From: Ashinkailepas kermadecensis
Lineage: Eukaryota > Arthropoda > Thecostraca > Neolepadidae
Direction of reading: 5' to 3'
Length of the DNA: 64,000 bases
NCBI GenBank assembly: GCA_034440615.1
Contig: JAOTOM010005049.1
Location: 124,001-188,000 of the forward strand
A model generated the notes under the pieces. The model was not told the DNA's origin. It was given only the letters and a program-made list of their open reading frames with translations, and did not search any database. Positions 34,235 through 45,440 of this stretch are shown here, piece by piece; position 1 is the first letter of the stretch; every line of letters begins with the position of its first letter. The translations under genes and the position numbers were made by a program.

Positions 34235-35092
34235 CACTTGCGTGCCGTTGTGACTATTGTGACACGCCTCCGTGCCGTTGTGACAATTGTGACACGTCTC
34301 CGTGCTGTTGTGACAATTGTGGCACGTCTCCGTGCCGTTATGACAATTGTGAAACGTCTCCGTGCCGTTGTGACAATTGTGGCACGTCTCCGTGCCGTTG
34401 TGACTATTGTGACACGTCTCCGTGCCGTTGTGACAATTGTGGCACGTCTCCGTGCCGTTATGACAATTGTGGCACGTCTCCGTGCTGTTGTGACAATTGT
34501 GGCACGTCTCCGTGCCGTTGTGACAATTGTGGCACGTCTCCGTGCCGTTGTGACAATTGTGGCACGTCTCCGTGCCGTTGTGACAATTGTGACACGCCTC
34601 CGTGCCGTTATGACAATTGTGGCACGTCTCCGTGCCGTTGTGACAATTGTGGCACGTCTCCGTGCCGTTGTGACTATTGTGACCCGTCTCCGTGCTGTTG
34701 TGACAATTGTGGCACGTCTCCGTGCCGTTGTGACAATTGTGGCACGTCTCCGTGCCGTTGTGACAATTGTGGCACGTCTCCGTGCCGTTATGACAATTGT
34801 GAAACGTCTCCGTGCCGTTGTGACTATTGTGGCCGTCTCCGTGCCGTTGTGACAATTGTGGCACGTCTCCGTGCCGTTGTGACTATTGTGACACGTCTCC
34901 GTGCCGTTGTGACAATTGTGGCACGTCTCCGTGCCGTTGTGACTATTGTGGCACGTCTCCGTGCCGTTGTGACTATTGTGACACGTCTCCGTGCCGTTGT
35001 GACAATTGTGACACGTCTCCGTGCCGTTGTGACAATTGTGGCACGTCTCCGTGCCGTTGTGACAATTGTGGCACGTCTCCGTACCGTTGACC
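34235..35092. repeat. 30-bp minisatellite, about 28 copies
   Basis: The unit is GTGACAATTGTGGCACGTCT plus CCGTGCCGTT, highly homogeneous, with a one-base deletion near 34,833 that shifts the phase. Since 30 is a multiple of three, several frames on both strands stay open, reading VTIVARLRAV or CDNCGTSPCR on plus and HNGTETCHNC on minus. Each unit carries the palindrome ACAATTGT. Confidence 0.95.
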
Positions 35093-35465
35093 GCGCGTGA
35101 GCAGTTGTGGTCAGCAGTCGCGAAGGATGCTGGTCTCCGGTGGAGCCCATGCGCAGCATTGCCAACCGCAGCTGTTGGCGGATGCCGCCGATGTTAAATT
35201 TTGGTGATGAATCCTCGATCGTACAAAATGCTGAATGCTTCGTCAGGAATGCCGATCCACGTAAACGTGCTCGCAATTAAGTGTCACCTCGTCACACCTC
35301 GTGAAAGCCACTTCAGGAAGTGGAAGCCTTGGCTCACGAGAAAGGGATAATTGGCGATTATTGGCATTATATTATTGGTGGCTGTTGCTGATGTCACCCA
35401 TACAGCTGTAAGCAAATTCATAGTTGATAAGCGTCACCGCCACCTGTATTCTCGGAACCGGGAAT
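35093..35465. other. Unique DNA
   Basis: Nothing recognised. Confidence 0.4.
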
Positions 35466-35467
35466 AT

Positions 35468-35765
35468 TTCACTGTTAGACTGGGGATATTTCGCCGTTGG
35501 ACTGGCGATATTTCACTGTTGGACTGGGGATATTTTACTGTTGGACTGGAAATATTTCACAGTTGGACTGGGGATATTTTACTGTTGGACTGGGGATATT
35601 TTACTGTTGGACTGGAAATATTTCACAGTTGGACTGGGGATATTTCACTGTTAGACTGGGTATATTTCACTGTTGGACTGGAAATGTTTCGCTGATGGAC
35701 CGGGAATATTTAACAGTTTACTGGAGATATTTCGCTGTTGGACTGGGGATATTTCACTATTGGAT
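35468..35765. repeat. 22-bp minisatellite, about 13 copies
   Basis: The unit is TTGGACTGGGGATATTTCAC plus TG, with variants such as GGAAATATTTCACAG. Confidence 0.95.
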
Positions 35766-36660
35766 CTGCCAACTTCAGCAAACGATGGCAATAAGGATAT
35801 TCGCACCCTCCCGAAGCTCTATATATTGCACACACGACGGAGATGAGCATTGCGATTGAATATTTTGTAAGCTCCGGTGTATATGGTCGATTGCAGTGAA
35901 ACTAAATACCATGATTGTATTACACAATTCATGGCACGAACACTAACCCAGTATTCAGCCACTTACCGTCGTCCATATTTCGTTGGAAATGGATATTTCC
36001 AGGTCGACCAACATTATCGAGACCCGGGGACGTGAACGCTGCTTCTGCGAAAGTTCACTAAAGCCGCGCTGCTGCCGAGGTTGCATTGCACCGCTGCAGT
36101 CCAACTGGTGCACGTGGTGTTGCCGCCACAAACCAGACACCATCCCGGTGAAGGTGGAGCAGCTGCACACCCAATGCTGCCAGGGTAAACCCGGCTTTGT
36201 GGAAGCAGAACTGTAGCTGCTTGGGAAACCCTGCGGCAATACAGCTAGTCCGAAACTGGAAATGTTCAAAATCATCGTTCACGGTATAGAATACAATCCC
36301 CTAGTCCATGAGTATCCATGGATACGTTCGGAATGAGCTTACCATTTTCCTTTACCCATCAGTATACAAAGCTAGGGATGTATGCACTAAAGGTGCACCA
36401 GATGTCGCAATGCTCTTATTGCACATGTCCTCGTTTATGCACTTTATGCCCACATAAAGAAGAGACGAACAGGTGTTCTCCGGCGCGTTGGTATTTATGA
36501 CACGCTTCGGTGAAGGCGGCACATCACCAAGCGCATACCTGGATATCGCCGCAGGGGCCGACGCGCACAAAACAAGGCCTCGGCGGCACCGGCCTGTGTG
36601 TACGTGCGTGCTACGTGGCGCAAGTGAAGCTGGCCACGAGGAGAACGTGCCTCGACAGTG
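35766..36660. other. Unique DNA with a short Cys-rich open frame
   Basis: A plus-strand frame at about 36,010-36,216 reads a cysteine-rich segment including CCRGCIAPLQ and WCTWCCRHKP. It follows a TTTCCAG that could be a splice acceptor. Antisense frames over the same bases are equally open, and I recognise no family, so it is not called as a gene. Confidence 0.3.
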
Positions 36661-36664
36661 GCAC

Positions 36665-36840
36665 CGTCACTGCCCGTGGGCAGCGTCAGACGGTGCCCAT
36701 CAGCGCCAGGTGGGCAGCGTCAGACGACACTCATCAGCGGCTGGTGGGCAGCGTCAGACGGCACTCATCAGCGGCTGGTGGGCAGCGTCAGACGGCACTC
36801 ATCAGCGGCTGGTGGGCAGCGTCAGACGGTGCCCACCAGA
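36665..36840. repeat. 34-bp repeat, 5 copies
   Basis: The unit contains GGTGGGCAGCGTCAGACGG and CACTCATCAGCGGCT. Confidence 0.95.
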
Positions 36841-36951
36841 GCCGCCGTGGGCCAGTTTGCGCCGAAAATGCCCGCAAATGTGACCGCTATCAACGCGTGA
36901 AAGAGTGCGTCGAAAACGCGAAGCGCACCTGAACACGGCGGCGCGGCTGGA

Positions 36952-37032
36952 CGGTGACGGTGACGGTGACGGTGACGGTGACGGTGACGGTGACGGTGAC
37001 GGTGACGGTGACGGTGACGGTGACGGTGACGG
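36952..37032. repeat. (GGTGAC)n hexanucleotide, about 13 copies
   Basis: A perfect hexamer run followed by two GACGGGT variants. It does not match animal telomere hexamers or pentamers. Confidence 0.95.
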
Positions 37033-37039
37033 GTGACGG

Positions 37040-38330
37040 GTGCACAGGGTGCACACAGGGTGCAAATCTGACGGGTGGCATGGTGGATGGACGGGCTGTC
37101 GCCTGACACCCGCGGCCCACTGATGCACGGTCGGTCAGCCTGTGGGTCTGTAGCAGTGCTGAGTCGTCATGGTGTGTAGCGCGACGATCAGATCCCCGCA
37201 GCAAGACAGTGGATACCACGAGCCGGCGATGTGATCAGCTACGCAGCCTGCGAACTCTCTGTGGTCGTGACATCTGTACATCACCTGTGTCACCAGTGAC
37301 GGTGGCCGGGGGCCGTGTATACGGACAGACATGCCATGTATGGTGCAAGTAGGGACAAACTTGATGGTGTCAAGACCCGGGAAATTATGTAAATTAAGGG
37401 AAAACTGGTGCCGCTGTCGCGAAAGTTGGCGTTGTTGCTGCTATGTCTGCCCCGATGCATTCTTCGCTCATGCTCAGCGGAGTAAGTTGCTGGGAGACTG
37501 GGATGAAACAGAAGATAATAGAACACGTCTGCGAGAGTAGAAGTGCAACTTTCGTCTTCGAGGCGATGCTCAAGCATCACCTAGGCACTAGATTTTGCCA
37601 GCTTAGCATGAAGCGTGTAGTAGTGCAGGGAGGAATCATCCGAAAAGGCTGATCAGAACGCTACATGGTTTCAAATTGTGTTTGTTTCTACTGATTAGCT
37701 GTCATCATCCAGTAATTAGTATATTAATTCTACCTAACAGTATTGATAGTAGCTGAACCTACAGCTCTGCCGAGCTATGACGTCTTCACCTGTGTCGCCT
37801 CGCCCATGGACACGTGACACCGTGCACGAATCACAGCGAATCACACCGTGCACCGTGCACGAATCACAGCGCCCTGGTGGGGGACCGTCATTGGCAGACG
37901 GCTATTGATGTTGTTGGGGAATATCGCAACCGCGTGACCCACGCTGTCCATTATCACATCGCTCGTTGTCCTGTTGTTTTCACGGCCGCGTCACCGCGGC
38001 TGTGCACGGATACAGATACAGATATAGATACAGGCGTTTTATTGAGGTAATCCACAATGGACTTTTGACTATTACAACTTCGCGTTAATTAGATAAAACA
38101 ACAGAGCAGAAAGGGTCAAAATCACAGAGCAGTTAAACCGGTGGTCATACATGTCATAATAAAAATACAGCGGGGCGAGCAGTAAATCAGTCCGGCACGG
38201 GCGGCACGTTAAACATGTGCCGCCGTATGTGGCGACCAAAAATCGACACGGGAAGCCGCATCAGCTCGGATGGCAACGAGTTGTACCTACACCAGTGGTG
38301 CACGCTGCACACAGCGACTGTGACATACCG
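37040..38330. other. Unique DNA
   Basis: Short repeats only: CGTGCACGAATCACAGCG occurs twice near 37,820-37,871, and GATACA-type units near 38,008-38,032. No gene is supported. Confidence 0.4.
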
Positions 38331-38334
38331 CCCG

Positions 38335-38640
38335 ACGCAGCGGGCAGGCGCGGCGCAGCGGACGTGCTCTGACGTCGCCGTCTGTCCGTGACGTCACTGG
38401 CCGGGCGTGACGTCGTCGCCGCCGCCTCGTCTGTCGAGCGTCACGAAGTGCGCCGGTGACCACGCCCCCTGACCGCAGCGCGCGTCCAGTTTGGGTGTGC
38501 CGCGCGGCCGCGCTCCATTATGTCGTTCACACGGAGCGGCTGTGTCTCGCGGTCCGGTTGGAGCAGTTCCCTGAAGCGTTCACGCAACACCGAGTGTGAG
38601 CCGCCTTGCCGCCGCGGCAGCGTGCACGCATGACCGCCTG
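38335..38640. promoter_or_regulatory. CpG island with CRE-like sites
   Basis: CpG-dense DNA with a TGACGTCA full CRE at about 38,389-38,396. CTGACGTCGCC (about 38,369) and GTGACGTCGTC (about 38,407) flank it. A CCACGCCCCCT SP/KLF-like box lies near 38,460 and a GCTCCATTATG near 38,512. These are typical of housekeeping promoters. No exon is identified. Confidence 0.4.
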
Positions 38641-38671
38641 CCGCGTCTGTGACCCCTGTCGGTCACCCTTT

Positions 38672-38730
38672 GCAGGGGCGGACACAGGGGAGGGGCACCG
38701 GGGGCATGTGCCCTCCCGTCGAAGGGTGGC
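38672..38730. mobile_element. Unpaired hAT-like terminus
   Basis: CAGGGGCGGACACAGGGGAG resembles a hAT end, followed by CGGGGGCATGTGCCC. No matching right end or target duplication was found. Confidence 0.3.
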
Positions 38731-38894
38731 GCACTTCCGGCCGAGAAAAGTACCCCTTCAGGAGGGCTCGAGTGCATCAAAGTCTCCGTTCATTGGTGAC
38801 CGAGCGCAACCGTAGCAATGGCCCAGGTCGTGCGCCGGGAATCTGGCGACAGTTCAGGCTCGTGAGAAAACCTGCGTTATCGCTCAGTGACTAG

Positions 38895-39112
38895 AATCGC
38901 CAGCCCAGAGGCTGCTGGTCGGTCGGCTCAGAGGTCGATCTGGTGATGACCCAGAGGCTGCTGGTCAGTCGGCTCAGAGGTCGATCTGGTGATGACCCAG
39001 AGGCTACTGGTCAGTTGGCTCAGGGTTCGGCCTGACTGCCGGTCAGTCGGCTCAGGGTTCGGTCTGGCAGTGACCCAGAGGCTGCTGCTCAGTCGGCTCA
39101 GCGCCTGGCCCG
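38895..39112. repeat. 46-57 bp repeat, about 4 copies
   Basis: The unit contains CCCAGAGGCTGCTGGTCAGT, CGGCTCAGAGGTCGATCTGG and TGATGA, with truncated and diverged copies toward the right. Confidence 0.85.
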
Positions 39113-40640
39113 GCTGCTGCTGTGTGTCGTGCCTACTCTGCTTCTAACGACGCCATACGTGGTAGGCACACTAACTAAGCGCCTATATATCAGTTTGCCA
39201 ACCTGGAAGCCTCGCAAACATTCAATTTGCATGCTGGCCACGGCTTGTGAGCGGTACCAGGGACTGCGCCTCAGCAGTCATACACATGCACATTGCACAG
39301 CTCACACAGGGAAGGAAGTCCTCAAAGTCAAAGGTGATGGCTGTGTGGCACTATAAATCAGGAGCCTGTGTGGCACCATAACTCAGGCAGTAGTTTACAT
39401 AAAGCCATTGTGGCGTGCACATCCGATGGCGGTCGGGCCGTATAATGACCGAATCGGTTCACGCACCACGTGACTCATTGGCTTTGCCAGTGTGTCATCG
39501 GGTAACTAAACTGGTGGGTCGTTTGTTGGTACATCAATAGCTTGATGTATCCATTGCTGGCCGGGGTGGCCTTGCCGATTTCTTCCAGGCGGGGGGGGGG
39601 GGGGCAGAGGAAAGCGACTCCCCACGGAGCCTCCTAAATATCAGAGATACCAGATGGCTTTGTGTCTAGGGCTCTTTTAGGGCATCCTGTCAAGACCTGA
39701 CTTGGTGCCTTCGAGCAACATGAAGGGGTTCTTGCCCTACTTGGGGAGCCATGTTTTGCTCTATGGGGCTCCTATCACGACTAATGACACTCCCGGTCTA
39801 TGTCGTTTAGATAACACGAGGGGCCTCCTGCTGGGCATGGGAGGATTTTCGCTGTCTCCAGGGGCCTCTTTTCACAACTTGAATGGCCCTCCTAGTCTGG
39901 GCCTCCGGCCAACATCATGGGGTTTCCAGCATGTCGGCTGTTGGTGGCTTTTCACGAGCTCTAGACTTCCGGTCCAGAATTACATGCCTTCGGACCTGGG
40001 ATTCCCGGGCAACATATGCCGGGATCCCCCTTTGGGTGTTGGGGTACTTTCGTGAGCTCTAGGTTCATATTGCACACACTCATAAGCCTCATGGTCAGAT
40101 GAAGGCCTTCTCCCGGATTTCGGAGCCTCCTGTCAGTAAAAATGTGCCTCCTGGTGTGGAACCTCCGGCCAACATGCCGATTTCCATTTGTATGTTTGGC
40201 TTACAGTAATTTCATTGGAGCGACAATACATGTTTACCCGACAATACCCGCCCCTGCGTCATGGTGGAGGTCGCTGCACCCCTATCGTCCCGTGACATAT
40301 CGTGAAATATTGCGGCAAGGAGCGAACAGCTCCCAGCGCTTCCAAGCGATGTGCAGTTCCATTATAGAAGAACACCGGCTGCCAATGGGCAGGTGGACGT
40401 AAGCCGGAGCTGGCAAGTGTGCTGCGCCGATTGTCCAGTGCCGCTTGTGGTACGTATGTACCGCTTGCAGTACCGGTGTTCCAGAGGATCGGCTCCACCG
40501 CCTGCCGCCGGCTGAGCGGGCTGCCGGGCCGCGACACCGTCGTGCACACCTGCCCGAGCCGAGTCCGAGCATCGATGGCCGATCGATCTATTCACTGCAC
40601 CGCCGGACCGAGCCAAAAGCGCCGCCCGCTGCAATGGCGG
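39113..40640. other. Unique DNA with degenerate GGGCCTCC words
   Basis: A poly-G tract at 39,591-39,604 precedes about 450 bp (39,690-40,140) in which GGGGCCTCC and CATG words recur loosely. This recalls the degenerate repeats at 5,690-6,395 but has no clear period. No gene is recognised. Confidence 0.35.
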
Positions 40641-40656
40641 CGCCGCGGGGCGCGCG

Positions 40657-40680
40657 ACCACACCAGTGCACTGGTGTGGT
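40657..40680. repeat. Perfect 24-bp palindrome
   Basis: The half-site ACCACACCAGTG is followed directly by its exact reverse complement CACTGGTGTGGT, with no spacer. It lies just downstream of GCAATGGCGGCGCCG, which resembles a YY1 site. Confidence 0.95.
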
Positions 40681-40689
40681 GCACAGTGT

Positions 40690-41156
40690 GATATCTCGAG
40701 GGAAAAACTGGCCATAAATAATTGCGGACAACGTATGCTAGTTACAGGGGAGATTTTGGTCTCAATCGAAAGAGCTTCACATTTGGAACATATGGAGGAG
40801 CTCTATTGTCTTAAAGATTGCTTAACCCAGGAATGTCAGAGGTCATACCTGCTAGAGGGAAGGGAGCATTCTGTTCCCCTCATTTTGCTTCCGCGAAATA
40901 TCTCGGGAACCAATTGAGGTAGAAAGCTGAAAATGTACACACACCTGCATGAGTACCTAGTATACCTTGTTTTAAAAGATTGACGTCCGGCCATGCATGG
41001 TGACATCATAATGACGTCATAGCGAAGTCCATGGGCGCTCATACATCGGATAATTAGTAGTTAGCGTTTGCTATGCAAGCATTCTGCACTGTATATATGG
41101 TCTAATAATTGCTACCCAGAATAAATCCCAGACCTCATTGTCCTAAGTGGCTGAAA
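40690..41156. other. Unique DNA flanking the RAG1-like relic
   Basis: No continuation of the transposase reading is visible here on the minus strand. In particular I do not find a C-terminal SEEAQEARNK-like glutamate motif. Confidence 0.4.
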
Positions 41157-42798
41157 TTATGCCAAAACGTATCCATAATATATGACACACAGATAGAATC
41201 TGGGTCTCTGAAGAGTGAAGGCACGTGGAGCCGCGTTCCCGCCGTTAGACATAGCCGAACCACCCGCACGTGGCCGATCCACGACAGGACCCAGTCTCTC
41301 CCAGAACTGCCGCTGCAATTTCTTCTTCCTTTCTTTCACGAATATCGTGTTTTCTTCGCCAGACACCGCCCACACTTTGACCTTCAGTCGGTAAGATATG
41401 TGGAGAAGGCACCCAAAGCATCGAATCCAGGCATGCATAGTTGAGAAACCGAGCTGGCATGTACCCTCGTGGGCAGGTCGAGCCGCAGCAGCATACAGGT
41501 CATTCATCTGACGAGGTGTACACCCACAGATGGTGCATGTCATGCTGCTGCCGGTGTTCGACACCTTGCCGTCAATCATGGTGAGTTGAAGATTGTACGC
41601 CACTATGAGACTGGTGCCGTCTGTTGCGGTGACGCAAGTCGGCCTCAGTAGACTTATCTCGGATTCAACACTGTCTCGTTCTTTCCGGGAGGCATCTGCT
41701 GTCTCGCGCTTGTACTGGATCCGCAACGGCCGGCTGAAGCGGGTTGAAGACGGCGTTAGGTTGGTCGAGACGCAAGTGCCGCCAACCGTCAGTTGCAAAG
41801 GCACCGGAGTGGCACAGAACATATTTTGTTCTGCAGCTTTATCGCCATCTCCCATCTATTTGTATACAGACTGCTCTGTGGTCCCGTCAAATCTCCATTT
41901 GACGTGAGGCACCTCCGAAGTGTAGGTGCTGGATGACGTCGACGGCTGGTGAGTAGCTGAAGCTGAGTCGGTACGGGCGACAAACGGGAGGCATGCTACC
42001 AGCCGCTGCGTCGTATGATACAGGAGAGCCTGCAGTGTCACCTCAGCTGATGTCTCGGTTAATTGCATGCTGCTGGATGCCAGATGGCACTCTACCTTGG
42101 TCTCATGCACTTTTCCATAGGCGGGCAGGATGTCTGTCTTCGCCGCATCATTCGTCACTCGGCGGACCATACGGTAGCCGTGCACAGACAAGCCAACTGA
42201 CACATACATTGCCAGCGTCCGGTCTCCTGAAGCGCACTCTGGATGGCTCACTTTAGAGCTTCTGAAAGCCCGGCGAATCTTGCTGGACCGATTCGGTGAT
42301 GCCCCCACCTGTCGCAGCACGAAAGCCACGTCCTCCATGCCCTCAGTACGAGCACTTTGCCTGGCAGCCTCCACGAGCTGCAGAGAACTGTGCTTCTGAG
42401 CAACTCTTGAGGAGGCCCGACGCGCTGAGCTGATCGTAGATTCTAGCTGGTCGCCTTCGCGCTCCCTCCACGGCCTCGTCATTAAAGCGGATCTTCGCTT
42501 CATCATCACTCACGACGTGGTCATCACGCTTTAGGGGTACGGAGAACACTTCGTTTCCCGAAATATAAGTCGCAAACTGACTTCTGAAATTATCCTGGGC
42601 TCGCTTACATAACCGACTTTCCTTTAAGTTCTTGGCGATCAAGTCGGACGCCTTTTTCATGTCCACAATCGAGGACTCACTCGGGACATAGCCCTGAGGG
42701 ATTTTCTCCATAACCAACTGCAAACTGTAATTAAACACATGAGCATAATAGTTTTCACGCCCAAACGCTTTTGCACTGGTTAACAAGTCTACACTAAT
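41157..42798 (-). pseudogene. RAG1-like (Transib/RAG superfamily) DDE transposase relic
   Basis: Three consecutive minus-strand segments form one protein-like reading. Segment 1 (42,798 to about 42,455) includes RFNDEAVEGARR. A frameshift near 42,455 leads to segment 2 (to 41,856), with SSLQLVEAARQSAR, VGLSVHGYRMVR, ETSAEVTLQALL and KWRFDG near its end. An in-frame TAG at 41,856-41,858 then interrupts it, and segment 3 continues in the same frame. Segment 3 holds SSTRFSRPLRIQYKRE, LTMIDGKV, CTIC, STMHAWIRCFGCLLHISYR and SNGGNAAPRAF. The order matches the RAG1 catalytic core: first Asp in a DG context, second Asp about 105 residues later (108 in mouse RAG1 between D600 and D708), then CxxC (C727/C730), then the LHCDIGNAAEF region. 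The reading diverges after GNAAPRAF, so the zinc-binding histidines and catalytic Glu are missing. The element is therefore inactive. Family assignment is from memory of invertebrate relatives and not from a search. A CMC-type transposase is the main alternative. Confidence 0.7.
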
Positions 42799-42804
42799 TT
42801 ATAT

Positions 42805-43605
42805 CTGCTGACGCGCACCTCCATGCTCCTGTACGAAAAATCCAACCACACTGACACGACCCTAACAGGCAAGGACAACTTCCCTGCCATGGGAAACGCT
42901 GTGCGTGGCCTATCTCGACTCAGTCGCCTCGTCAGTTAGGGAAGTATTTGGCATAGCGACCGCTGGATCAGGTTACCAGGTCAAAACACCCCGCCAGCCG
43001 GCGCGTCGCGGCGTCCGGCTCGGGCTTCCCTGTGCCGCCCGGGCTGGCCACCGCACCGCACCGAGGCCTGTCGGGATACAATTGATCACTACCGGTGTTA
43101 GAGCAGCTAGGTGCAGCTGAAACTTACGGTACATATAGACAAAGGATCCCTGATTTCATTGGGATTGGTCTCTGTTTGTGCGCTGTTGTGCGTTTTTTAA
43201 ACCTTATTTGAACTTGGAGGTACTAAAAAGTTGAACGATTATTGAAATGACTTATTGTTTGATACAAAATAGCAAATTATGAATCGTGCTATGCCTTTTT
43301 GAATTGCTCATCGCATTGAGAATGTTCTCAGCTATCATTTCATATCTCACTTGCCCAGGTTTTTAGAATGCATCTTACTTTTATCAGTCGTCAAACTCCG
43401 ACAACATTTGTGTACATGCCATCGTTTTTTTCCGCAAGTTATGTTGTCCATATGCATGGACTTGTTACTATATCAAATTTTGTGAAAATATTCCTAAAAA
43501 CTGTGATCAGGTGTGCTTCAAGCATTTGCTGATGCAATGGCGCCACATATATGGCATTAAAAAATAGTCGAGAAATGCATTTCTGGCCAGTTTTTTTCCC
43601 TGAGT
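42805..43605. other. Unique DNA
   Basis: A small GC-rich patch at 42,980-43,080 lies in AT-rich DNA. No gene is recognised. Confidence 0.4.
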
Positions 43606-43611
43606 TATCAC

Positions 43612-43872
43612 ACTGTGCAGTGGCGCGAGACTGTACCTCTGGCGCGAGACCACACCAGTGGCGCGAGACTGTACCTCCGGCGCGAGACCACACCAGTGGC
43701 ACGAGACTGTACCTCTGGCGCGAGACCAGACCAGTGGCACGAGACTGTACCTCTGGCGCGAGACCACACCAGTGGCGCGAGACTGTACCTCTGGCGCGAG
43801 ACCACACCAGTGGCGCGAGACCACACCAGTGGCGCAAGACCACACCATTGACGCGCGACTGCACCTCTGGCG
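43612..43872. repeat. 38-bp minisatellite, about 7 copies
   Basis: The unit contains GGCGCGAGACCACACCAGT and GGCGCGAGACTGTACCTC. The order of the two halves varies at the right end. Confidence 0.95.
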
Positions 43873-43949
43873 CACCACGCAACGGGCCAGAGGTGGCGCA
43901 TCACACTCCTCAATCAAAGCGGCGCCCACGCAGAGATGCACTCGTGCCG

Positions 43950-44125
43950 CGACTGAGTCCAGTCGGACTCTGACGACCGCGTCCAGCCGGATTCTGACGA
44001 CCGAGTTCAGTCGGACTCTGACGAGCGAGTCCAGTCGGACTCTGACGACCGAGTGCAGCCGGACTCTGACGACAGAGTCTAGTAGGACTCTGACGGCTGA
44101 GTCCAGCCGGACTCTGACCCGCTTA
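43950..44125. repeat. 24-bp repeat, about 7 copies
   Basis: The unit is GAGTCCAGTCGGACTCTGAC plus GACC. GAGTCC and GGACTC within each unit are inverted, so each unit can form a small hairpin. Confidence 0.9.
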
Positions 44126-44159
44126 GCTGTGACTGGGCTCGGCGCGGAGTGGACTTGAC

Positions 44160-44515
44160 ACCCAACCGAGGATTCCAAAGGGGTTCGGTTGTTTGATTTA
44201 ATTGAATAATTTGATTATTTGATGCGAAGAATTCGAGCGACTGCAATGTAATTCAATTGCTGCTTGTGGTAATACATGAGGGCCAGGTTTGTCATGCAAT
44301 GCACGACTTATGACAGCCGTGATAGGAAGACGAAAACAGTGCATGAATTATTGTGATGATGGCACTGGCAGCTATGCAACCACATATCCACCGTTTTTGT
44401 GTCATGATTTATTACAATATGGTGGACTGTGTGAACATCAGTCGCACGACACTACCGTGCGCGAATTGAATAACTCGTCGGCCACCGCACTTAAACCGAG
44501 ACATTTTGTAAAACT
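44160..44515. other. AT-rich unique DNA
   Basis: Nothing recognised. Confidence 0.4.
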
Positions 44516-44519
44516 CATT

Positions 44520-45080
44520 TTACGACGTGGCAAGCGAACTCGACCTCCGCGCGGTCGATACGGAATTCGCGGCGCGGCACGTCGGCCGGCCGGCCAACAG
44601 CGCGCGGTGACATCACAGTCAACATCACTCATTCGGCTGCCGGTGAACATGCGGCGATTGGGCCTGATTTACAGCGCCGTTCCATCGGCGGCCGCCGGTG
44701 GAGTGGGCGCGCGGCCACGGTCATCAGCGGCGCCCGAATCGTAACGACTGCGCCCGCACGCAACGCCAGCGCGGCCGGTGACCGGCGCTGTCTTGGCCCG
44801 CCGCGCCGCGATCGTCGCCGCGAGCGTCACCGCGAGCGTCGCCGCGCCGTCGCCGCCCCCGCCGCGGCGGGAAGCGCGCCCCGTTGATAGTCACTGCCAG
44901 GATGCTATTACTGATAGTAAATGTCGCCGCTGGATTCGGCGGCCGCGTCGAAGGCTGCCCGCGTGGCCGACACCGGAAGCCGTATTGATACAGCGCATGG
45001 ACCGTGGCGGCGAGGCCCGGCCGGCGGTGGCCCGCGGCCGCGCAACCTGTCGCTCACCAAATCGTGCCGGCTACAGGATG
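44520..45080. promoter_or_regulatory. CpG island, no assigned gene
   Basis: Very CpG-rich with GCGAGCGTC-type short repeats at 44,815-44,850. Open frames in several phases are Arg/Ala-rich composition artefacts. It may be a promoter, but I see no decisive element. Confidence 0.35.
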
Positions 45081-45118
45081 TATCGCAGCTCGCAACGTAT
45101 CAGAACATTGGGTCGTCA

Positions 45119-45440
45119 GAGCTCCGCAGCATGTTAGAGTTTAAATGTATCAGGATATCAAGTCCTTGGAGCTCCGCAGCATGTTAGAGTTCTAATGTGT
45201 GAGGACATTCAGTCGTTAGAGCTCCGTGGCATGTGAGAGCTCAAATATATCAGGACAGTAAGTCGCAAGAGCTCCGTAGCATGTTAGAGCTCCAATGTAT
45301 CAGGACATGAATTCGTTAGAGCTCCGTAGCACGTCAGAGTTACAATGTATCAGAGCATGAATTCGTTAGAGCTCCGCAACACGCTAGAGCTCCAGCGTAT
45401 CAGAACATGAATTCGCTAGAGCTCCGCAGCACGCACCAGT
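45119..45440. repeat. 50-bp minisatellite, about 7 copies
   Basis: Each unit starts GAGCTCCGCAGCATGTTAGA and contains ATGTATCAGGACAT and a CGTTA end, at exact 50-bp spacing from 45,119. Substitutions are spread through all copies, so this is an older array. Confidence 0.95.

Noticed and set aside
34139..34864. Asn/Thr/Cys-rich minus-strand repeat resembling an antifreeze or Cys-repeat protein
   Set aside because: Fully explained by the 30-bp array; no flanking coding sequence or splice context.
36952..37032. Telomeric repeat
   Set aside because: GGTGAC is not a known animal telomere unit (TTAGG or TTAGGG) and no such units occur in the window.
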